Assembly: GCA_021018995.1 (NCBI GenBank)
Contig: CM037590.1
Location: forward strand, 42,534,287 to 42,598,286
DNA from: Chloranthus sessilifolius
Lineage: Eukaryota; Streptophyta; Magnoliopsida; Chloranthales; Chloranthaceae
DNA length: 64,000 nucleotides
Direction: 5' to 3'
Part shown: one piece after another, positions 60,801 to 64,000 of the stretch
How positions within the stretch are numbered: position 1 is the stretch's first letter
Layout of the letters: every line of letters begins with the position of its first letter
Translations under genes and position numbers: made by a program
Notes under the pieces: model-generated
Seen by the model: only the letters and a program-made list of their open reading frames with translations
Database searches by the model: none
What the model was told of the DNA's origin: nothing

Positions 60801-62290
60801 GTCACTATAGTATTGAACACCCCTCTACGCACTTCCATCTCATCAGATTTCTCTTCGAGCTTAACCCCATCCTCCCTGAAGATTGACTGAAAATAGAGGT
60901 CGTCAACCATAGGCCTCATACCCAACCCTCATCCTCAAAAAGAGATTATAAAACCTTACCATTTTGGGCCATATCTCCTCCATACCCACCACCTTCCTCC
61001 CCTCAATTAGCAAGTCTTGAATTAAAGTTTACCTTTGTACATGCCCTTGCCATCGAATGGAAGTGTTTACCTCCCTCCTTCAACCACCTGACCCTTGATT
61101 TTTGCCGCCACAAAATTTCCTCAACTATTTGTCCATATTTATTTTATCTAGGGGAGATCAACAAATTTGTGATATTTTGTCCACCAAGTATAATCTAAAT
61201 TGTTTTTGCATATTGTCAGTATGACCACCATCGCCTTGTTCCATCTATTTGGCATAAGCTTCGTAAGTCTTATATCTCCACACATTTATGTTCAAGGCCG
61301 TTTTGCATATTATCATTGGGGTTATAAATTAAGTAGTTAACAAAAATTTACACTACATAATATTATAACAAATCATGATTAGATTGCTCATTTTCCTATA
61401 CCATAAGTCATCATAACTATTATGTTATAAGTACATATACATAAGCATTAAGTGTTAACTTGAGAAATAAATAGATATTGAACAGTGTTCGTACATAGAT
61501 AGGCATAGAGTTTTTGGTGTATCGTTGTAGGTAGAACATAAATGCCAATATAGTCAAATGCTACACCATCAGTTTTTCAATGTTGACAAAACAGGTCGTA
61601 GGGTACCAATTTTCTTTTTCTTCTTGTGCTTTTTAAGTAAAAAAAGAACTTTTTAATAATTTCCATATTATTCACTTAATAGAACCATAATAAACAACGA
61701 TGTATATAAAAAAATTGTACCGGGTGCTTCTTATACCACTCCTAGCTTGAACCAAGCTAAAAAGTGACCACTCCTCTGACCCGCTCACATCCCCGCTTCC
61801 ACTATGGACTTTGAAGGCATTATAATTGTGGTGATAATAAAGGTTTTATCTCTACAAGTACCCAATATGCAGTAGGAGCAAGAATGGAGCAATTAATAAC
61901 ACAGACACCAGACTCTGGTAACATCTATCTCGATATACGTCATTAAATTAATTCATCAAAAGATCCCATTTTTTATATTCACCAATTATGTTAATTATCT
62001 TCAATAAACGCAAATGAAAGTCCAATCTATGTGAAATATCTACCTGATACATAAATACAAATAGAAACCTTAGCAAGTTCATTTCACCAACCATCTTACA
62101 TGTCCATCTGAAGTGGTGACCAAGAGTTGGCTTCTAACATACTTGTTTAGCAGCTGCAAGATTGACATCAAGAATAGCTTTCTCTTGGGAAGTTCCTTGA
62201 CCCAGCATTCCATGGCCCCCATTCACATCAATAGAAACTAGTGCCTCAGTTTGCTCAATCACTAGTGAACCTCCATTCGAAAGTGGAACC
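39101..62290 (-). CDS. RNE: Plastid ribonuclease E/G-like protein (RNE), six 3' coding exons
   Basis: Minus-strand exons in order: 62290-62143, 52153-52081, 49814-49702, 44902-44783, 40385-40230, 39280-39101. All have AG/GT borders and phases that close (1 nt, 49 codons; 24 codons plus T; CT plus 37 codons; 40; 52; 59 plus TGA), giving the last 262 residues. [10 protein letters not shown] and [12 protein letters not shown] hold the two Mg-binding Asp residues equivalent to D303 and D346 of E. coli RNase [12 protein letters not shown] is the zinc-link cysteine motif. The plant protein cleaves plastid precursor RNAs. The rest of the gene, including the transit peptide and S1 domain, lies beyond 64000. 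Introns are 0.95, 4.4, 4.8, 2.3 and 10.0 kb, filled with transposons, yet every coding residue looks intact. Confidence 0.93.
39585..39760. repeat. CGATAC-word block
   Basis: GGTATCGAGCTGGTATCGG, CTCGGCCGATACTG and TATCGGCCAATACGG belong to the word family of 14799-15002. No clean ends or target duplication, so it is probably a decayed copy. It lies in the last RNE intron. Confidence 0.5.
40230..40385 (-). CDS. RNE: RNE exon
   Basis: 52 codons, phase 0 at both ends, from a TTCCTATACCAG acceptor to an AAG/GTGCCA donor. Reads [37 protein letters not shown] and [11 protein letters not shown], the conserved C-terminal block of the plant protein. Confidence 0.93.
40690..41040. repeat. Word-rich element, GCATATGCGA family
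   Basis: CGCATATGCGAC, CACATAAGCCAT, AAGCTTATGCGACC and CCATCGCATAGCATGG are repeated and mutually complementary at both ends of a block whose centre is T-rich. GTTGTCATATG at the left and, inverted, ATGACATTAGC at the right are possible termini. It is in the 4.4-kb RNE intron. Confidence 0.5.
41143..41232 (+). mobile_element. SINE-like sequence
   Basis: AGCCAACGAGAAGGTTGATT, then ACAACCTTGAGGTTGCAGG and TTCAATCCCATGTTACCC, then an A-rich tail. GGTTCAATCCC fits a polymerase III B box. Related copies are at 24875-24930, 42270-42345 and 51430-51515. Confidence 0.5.
41515..41930. repeat. CGATAC-word element interrupted by a SINE-like insertion
   Basis: TACATATCGGTGATTGG, GATACGTATCGGTATTGG (to about 41648) and TATCAGTATCAGCGATATG (from about 41840) are two parts of one word-rich block. 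Between them, 41690-41830 carries ACTTTGCGCGTAAAAAGCC and AGAGGTTAG, the body of the SINE-like repeat at 10925-11048. Confidence 0.5.
42270..42345 (-). mobile_element. SINE-like sequence, minus strand
   Basis: Reverse complement contains AGGAGGTTGACAATATTGCA, then ACCTCCGGGTCGCAGATTTG and AGCCCAGCTTACCTATCAAA, nearly the same as 51430-51515. Two dispersed copies with an A-rich end support a SINE family. Confidence 0.55.
42749..43607. mobile_element. MITE-like element, GAGTTAACTCG/CGAGTC word family, with a nested MITE
   Basis: The ends CAGTGTATTAAAACTC and, inverted, CATGGTTTTAAAACAC enclose CGATTCGGCTTGGAACTC, CGAGCCAACTCG, GAGTTAACTCTACTCGAC and GAGTCGAATTTTCG. A second MITE (42835-43005), a (TC)n run near 43206-43230 and a 50-bp (TA)n run at 43438-43490 lie inside. 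The flanks TAGTGC and TAGCGC suggest, but do not prove, a target duplication. Confidence 0.55.
42835..43005. mobile_element. hAT-like MITE, TTTCGGT word family, 171 bp
   Basis: Termini CAAGGATCCAAATTTCGG and, inverted, CAAGGATCAAAATTTCGG are flanked by exact 8-bp duplications CAAACAAC (42827-42834 and 43006-43013). The interior is variants of CGGCCGAAATGAC, CGGTTTCAG and ACCGAAACCG. It is nested in the element at 42749-43607. Confidence 0.85.
43953..44045 (+). repeat. Tandem duplication, about 47-bp units
   Basis: ATTGCAATTTTCAAATCAAC with TTTTCAATCCATGGATATG recurs immediately with one or two changes. It lies in the 4.4-kb RNE intron. Confidence 0.8.
44204..44505. mobile_element. hAT-like MITE, CGATACGTATCG word family
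   Basis: Ends CAAGGTGTCAAACTCGG and, inverted, CACGGTATAAAAACTCGG surround a 300-bp block of TATCGGCCGATGC, GGTATTGGCTGATACC and GATACGTATCGGTATCGG. The left terminus is almost the right terminus of the 14799-15002 element. The flanking octamers CATATACC and CATAATGT agree only in part. Confidence 0.7.
44783..44902 (-). CDS. RNE: RNE exon with zinc-link cysteines
   Basis: 40 codons, phase 0, from a TTGCACAG acceptor to a CTT/GTGAGT donor. Reads [20 protein letters not shown], then [20 protein letters not shown]. The Cys-x2-Cys in EPCICC corresponds to the zinc-link of bacterial RNase E (CPRC) that holds the dimer. Confidence 0.95.
44983..46763. other. RNE intron sequence, unrecognised
   Basis: No gene seen. 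From about 46080 to 46315 a T-rich run ending in AATTTTAATTTCATAAACAA resembles a LINE 3' end, without a clear poly(A) tail, and the preceding 400 bp may be its decayed body. This is a guess. Confidence 0.3.
46764..48323 (+). mobile_element. Non-autonomous LTR retrotransposon, fossil, 1.56 kb
   Basis: The element begins TGATGCAGGAC and ends GTCCTGCATCA, flanked by the exact 5-bp duplication GAAGG (46759-46763 and 48324-48328). After the left end comes GTATCAGAGAC, a degenerate Met-tRNA primer site near 46862. A purine tract AAAGTGGGGGGGAA at about 47480-47493 precedes TGATGCGG, the start of an approximately 830-bp 3' LTR (47494-48323). The left end is only about 92 bp and is itself a near-perfect hairpin, not a full LTR. 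Internal sequence carries at most a gag-like scrap. It is broken and lies in the 4.8-kb RNE intron. Confidence 0.75.
48791..48845. repeat. (TA)n(GA)n microsatellite
   Basis: About 16 TA repeats followed by about 13 GA-type repeats. Confidence 0.9.
48882..49083. mobile_element. hAT-like MITE, CGATACGTATCG word family, 202 bp
   Basis: Perfect 13-bp termini CATGGGTCAAAAT with exact 8-bp duplications TGTGGAAC (48874-48881 and 49084-49091). The interior holds ACCGATACGTATCGG at two places plus CGGATACGTATCGTCCG and GATACATTGAATGTATCG, each a palindrome or nearly so. Confidence 0.9.
49108..49157. repeat. Perfect 23-bp hairpin with a 4-base loop
   Basis: Arm 49108-49130 (starting TATGTCCACGTGGCACC) and arm 49135-49157 are exact reverse complements around the loop ACAA. 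Each arm contains CACGTG. It lies between two hAT-like MITEs. Confidence 0.95.
49162..49450. mobile_element. hAT-like MITE, CGATACGTATCG word family, 289 bp
   Basis: Termini CATGGGTCAAAAT and, inverted, CATAGGTCAAAAT are flanked by exact 8-bp duplications CATAGGAA (49154-49161 and 49451-49458). The interior repeats CCGATACATATCG, CGATACATTGAATGTATCG and ACGATACGTATC. Confidence 0.9.
49702..49814 (-). CDS. RNE: RNE exon
   Basis: 113 bp, from a GTTTCAG acceptor to an AGG/GTAAGTTA donor. Completes a Ser codon, then reads [20 protein letters not shown] and [15 protein letters not shown], the helix-rich part after the DFIDM active-site strand. Confidence 0.95.
50534..51136 (+). repeat. Tandem duplication, about 300-bp units
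   Basis: Unit 1 (50534-50848) and unit 2 (50849-51136) both run from AGGGARCTTGCTCAATGGGC through GAAGGAAATGACATCCTYTG to TAGGGGTGYCAATAAGCC. Unit 2 lacks about 20 bp. A third, decayed partial copy of the middle lies at about 51575-51665. Lies in the 2.3-kb RNE intron. Confidence 0.85.
51107..51350. mobile_element. Possible hAT-like MITE, CAGGCCGACCTG word family
   Basis: Begins TAGGGGTGTCAATAAGCC, a typical start of this element class, and contains CAGGCCGACCTG, CAACCTGAAATCAACC and CAGGCCAGGTTGCC. The right terminus and a target duplication are not clear. Confidence 0.45.
51430..51515 (+). mobile_element. SINE-like element with A-rich tail
   Basis: TCTAGCACAATGGTAGGTTG is A-box-like and GCAGGTTCGAGCCC holds a good B box 45-50 bases later. 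It ends AGCTTACCGATCAAAAAAAA. This is the best preserved of four related copies (24875, 41143, 42270 and here). Confidence 0.6.
52081..52153 (-). CDS. RNE: RNE exon with catalytic DFIDM
   Basis: 73 bp, from a TTTTTTCCAG acceptor to a GAAT/GTAAGT donor. Reads [20 protein letters not shown] and MVDE. The first Asp of DFID matches the Mg-binding D346 of E. coli RNase E. Confidence 0.95.
52154..53079. other. RNE intron sequence, no element recognised
   Basis: AT-rich, without repeats or coding remnants that I can identify. Confidence 0.4.
54593..54817. mobile_element. hAT-like MITE, GTGACAAATTTC family, 225 bp
   Basis: Termini CCTAGTGACAAATTTC and, inverted, CATAGTGACAAATTTC are flanked by CTAATATA (54585-54592) and CTTATATA (54818-54825), seven of eight matching. 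The interior is rich in TTTCCGGAAA and TTTCGGGAAA palindromes. Same family as 60353-60633. Confidence 0.8.
54940..55200. repeat. CGATCGATCG-rich tract
   Basis: Within 260 bp the words CGATCGATCG, TCGATCGATC, TCGATCAATTGA and CAATCGATTGATCG occur at least seven times with 25-50 bp between them, each self-complementary. They lie in the solo-LTR-like block and recall the ACGGACGTCCGT repeats in the Ty3 element's 3' region. Confidence 0.8.
55779..59321 (+). pseudogene. LINE ORF2 (endonuclease, reverse transcriptase, zf-RVT) with three in-frame stops
   Basis: The reading frame is continuous over 3543 bases, with no frameshift. An upstream ATG at 55674 belongs to the flanking minus-strand LINE, so it is not the true start. 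The first 10-20 residues of ORF2 and all of ORF1 are missing through 5' truncation. The protein first opens all domains up to YADDVILFG before the first stop, so a truncated product could in principle be made from a chance promoter, but nothing suggests it is. All endonuclease and polymerase catalytic residues that I can check are present. Confidence 0.9.
55779..59489 (+). mobile_element. L1-like LINE, 5'-truncated, ORF2 nearly intact
   Basis: The insertion is bounded by the 12-bp duplication AAAACAATGAAA (55767-55778 and 59490-59501) and ends in an A-rich AATCAAAAAGAA. It is 3.7 kb and starts inside ORF2. One frame runs 55779-59321, 1181 codons, with only three stops: TAG at 57960, TAA at 58029 and TAA at 58188. 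Endonuclease motifs: [32 protein letters not shown]. Reverse transcriptase: [57 protein letters not shown] and [11 protein letters not shown] with the catalytic YADD. Then come FLWEGAG and the zf-RVT domain with [17 protein letters not shown] and CCAMC...HLFLHC near 58870-59060. No RNase H domain. The young look contrasts with the older minus-strand LINE it entered. Confidence 0.92.
59602..60758. mobile_element. hAT-like non-autonomous element, 1.16 kb
   Basis: Termini CAGGACCGGCC and, inverted, CAGGGCCGACC are of classic hAT type. The exact 8-bp duplications ATTGTAAA lie at 59594-59601 and 60759-60766. Removing the insert and one copy restores the minus-strand LINE reading FTLAFYNHFRE. Inside are a tRNA-like pair of boxes (GGGTTAGTTGGTTAAGC and GGGTTCAACTCTTCCC, 59740-59805), a GGGTCGG/GGTCAGGCC patch, and a MITE at 60353-60633. 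No transposase. Confidence 0.88.
60353..60633. mobile_element. hAT-like MITE nested in the hAT element, 281 bp
   Basis: Termini CATGGTGACAAATTTC and, inverted, CATAGTGACAAATTTC are flanked by GGAGCAAT (60345-60352) and GGAAAAAT (60634-60641), six of eight matching. The interior repeats GAAATTTC-like and AAAATTTCG words. Same family as 54593-54817. Confidence 0.75.
61151..62142. other. RNE intron sequence, no element recognised
   Basis: AT-rich. No coding remnant of the LINE is visible beyond about 61150, and no terminal repeats were found. Confidence 0.4.
62143..62290 (-). CDS. RNE: RNE exon with catalytic SIDVNGG
   Basis: 148 bp, from a TTATCTTCTAG acceptor to a CAA/GTATGT donor. One base completes the previous codon, then [40 protein letters not shown] and DVNLAAAKQ. 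The Asp of SIDVN matches Mg-binding D303 of E. coli RNase E. The preceding exon is outside the window. Confidence 0.95.
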
Positions 62291-64000
62291 CTAGAAGATA
62301 ATAAAGAAATAATGAGTATTAAACAAAAATTTGACTATTATAGGAAAAAAATGAATGCATGCTAAAAATTGCTAATTATGTTATTATGTATCCTATATCT
62401 CCATAAGGATCCAACTAGCAAAAGAACAAGAAACCGTTTAGGCTAGCTACAAGCAACATAGAAATTTTAATTAAATGCAGCATACACACTCATCACCATC
62501 ATCTTTACCGTGTCCCATCTATGTGGGATAGTTTTACGAGTCCTATTTCTCCACTTATTTCTGTTTACAGCATAAATAAATGAGCAGTATTGAGAACATG
62601 GACATGAGGTGTCTGTTAAGTTATCTTTTTGAGTAAGATACAAGGAGTTGGCCAGAGCAATATCCATTATTATTCACGCAAACAAAACAAGGGAAATAAC
62701 AGTACAGTTTCATGGAAACAAAAGAATAGACAAGCTTGGTGGCAACTTCCTGCATACAGGAAAATATATAATATGGTTGAGTATAGTGTAACAGCATATC
62801 GTACTGTACAATATAGTATATTGTCTACATTACATCATACAATATAGTAATTACATCATATAATATAACGTATTCCATGCAAAGCGAATAATATTTATGT
62901 TGCAAAGATCAACTTTAATGCTACAAAGGTAAATTGGAGAAGGCCAAGTATTGTTTTTTAGATGACAAGAATACCCATTAAAAATAAAATAAAAACTTTT
63001 CAAAAAACAAGGGCATTCAAGTATTTTGGCAAAAAAGGACATTAAAGTCTTTGAACACAAATGTCTCCCCCAACCCTCTCTTCGCCCACTCCTTCACACT
63101 CGCCCCCTCGAATATCTCCCATTGAATATAATCTCACAAAAAAAGTTTGCATTACCTACTCTACATTTGGACCAATATAGGTGCATGAATCAATCTCCCA
63201 CCACCAAATTGGCCAAACTCTTCCCTTCTTCTCTGTCGTTTCTCTCACATGCATCGCACATGTATTCCGCTAGTGATCATAAGATATTACTGTTAGAAGT
63301 GATTGGGGGATTCACTCATCTGTTTGAAGCATAATGAATTGGATTCCTCTACACTATCCTAATTCAAGTCGTGAAAACTATATAAGCCTTTAAATGGTTA
63401 ACTTATAAATTTCCAGCCTCCGTTACTGTTTCCAGAGCTGAATGATCTCTCAAGGCATGCATGACGTAATATTAGATAACGAAGACTGTAGATCTAACTC
63501 TCATGCAGCTTTAGAACAGTTAAATCATCTAGTGGACGGGTAACCAGCATTGGGACAAAGGGCATTTCCCTAACAGCCAACTAGAATGTTCCACTCTAAG
63601 TCAAGCTAAATTCCAAACTACTAACTCGACAGACAATAAGATATTAAGGACTGCTTTTCCCATACAAAGATTTGATGACTCAATGCCCATAGATTAATCT
63701 TTCGACAATGTCAAAAACCAAAACTGCATATTTAGTATAACACTGGTTATGTAATTAGTTTTGCCATTCAAAGGATTAGAGCTACCAGTGATTTCATTCA
63801 TAATAATGTATGGGCGTCATCAAAGGTTACCAATACTCTTCAATAATGGGATGGGTTCATTACAAAATCTTTCATTGGTATATCTCCAGTTCTCTGATGT
63901 CCCATTTGGACACACACACACACACGTGTGTGTGAGGCACGGGACTATGCATCCAAATGCAAGCCCTATGAGCTGCTTCCAGACCATTTGAGCACCATAT
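62291..64000. other. Upstream RNE intron, incomplete
   Basis: This is intron sequence of at least 1.7 kb. I searched the minus strand for the expected upstream RNE motifs (such as the RVELYDKRVPIF stretch) and found none. A CA microsatellite lies at 63909-63932. Open frames at 63026-63334 and 63761-63991 are not recognised. Confidence 0.5.

Larger units (their letters stand above)
53080..61150 (-). mobile_element. L1-like LINE, decayed, interrupted three times
   Basis: ORF2 pieces occur in the right order on the minus strand. Linker [16 protein letters not shown] lies near 61090. [12 protein letters not shown] lies at about 60790-60760 and continues, after a hAT insertion, at 59593-59502. 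FIVLIPKK and [20 protein letters not shown] lie at 55770-55660, [12 protein letters not shown] just after, and [12 protein letters not shown] and [10 protein letters not shown] at about 55480-55360. [18 protein letters not shown] lies at about 53920-53880, [10 protein letters not shown] and [17 protein letters not shown] at about 53550-53395, and [12 protein letters not shown] near 53200. YADD is YVDD. Many stops and shifts, no intact domain. The endonuclease part is missing. Interrupted by the LINE at 55779, the hAT element at 59602 and the LTR block at 53952. Confidence 0.85.

Overview
The window is nuclear DNA of a flowering plant, probably a woody species with a large, transposon-rich genome. 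The evidence is two spliced host genes of clearly plant type, introns of up to about 10 kb, and several plant-type transposon classes (L1-like LINEs, Ty3/gypsy, Helitron, CACTA, hAT-like MITEs, SINEs). I cannot name the species. There is no prokaryotic operon, CRISPR array, rRNA or true tRNA gene.

Layout. 1-0.6 kb: a decayed LINE RNase H domain. 0.6-4.0 kb: little recognisable content. 4.0-13.2 kb: a Helitron Rep fossil (4.0-5.3 and 9.9-10.08 kb) split by a non-coding LTR element with about 1.07-kb LTRs (5337-9927). A 2-kb hAT-like element sits in one of those LTRs (6165-8162). The Helitron piece is followed by a 3.1-kb inverted duplication (10078-13156) whose 0.33-kb spacer holds the C-terminal end of a BURP-domain gene. 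13.2-19 kb: hAT-like MITEs, tandem duplications and one CACTA end. 19.1-24.6 kb: a broken Ty3/gypsy element. 25.2-25.9 kb: a 5'-truncated LINE with target duplications. 29.5-29.8 kb: a minus-strand remnant of the last two exons of a DNA polymerase theta (TEBICHI)-like gene that has lost its catalytic HDE motif.

Host genes. A complete three-exon gene for a membrane-anchored RING-H2 E3 ubiquitin ligase (343 aa) lies on the plus strand at 34117-38002. It converges with the last six coding exons of the plastid ribonuclease E/G-like gene RNE on the minus strand (39101-62290, 5' end beyond the window). Every splice junction and phase of both models closes exactly. The RNE introns of 0.9-10 kb carry most of the transposons in the right half. 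The 10-kb intron holds a four-level nest: a minus-strand LINE interrupted by a nearly intact plus-strand LINE (55779-59489), by a hAT element (59602-60758) with a MITE inside it, and by a solo-LTR-like block (from 53952).

Theme. At least a dozen short elements share hAT-like 8-bp target duplications, TIRs that mostly begin CA or TA, and interiors built from repeated, largely self-complementary words (CGATACGTATCG, ACCGAAATTTCGGT, CTATAGCG, AGCTCGAGCT and others). This word-built architecture across many unrelated TIR families is the most unusual recurring signal. The BURP-bearing inverted duplication and the polymerase theta remnant are the best single loci for follow-up.
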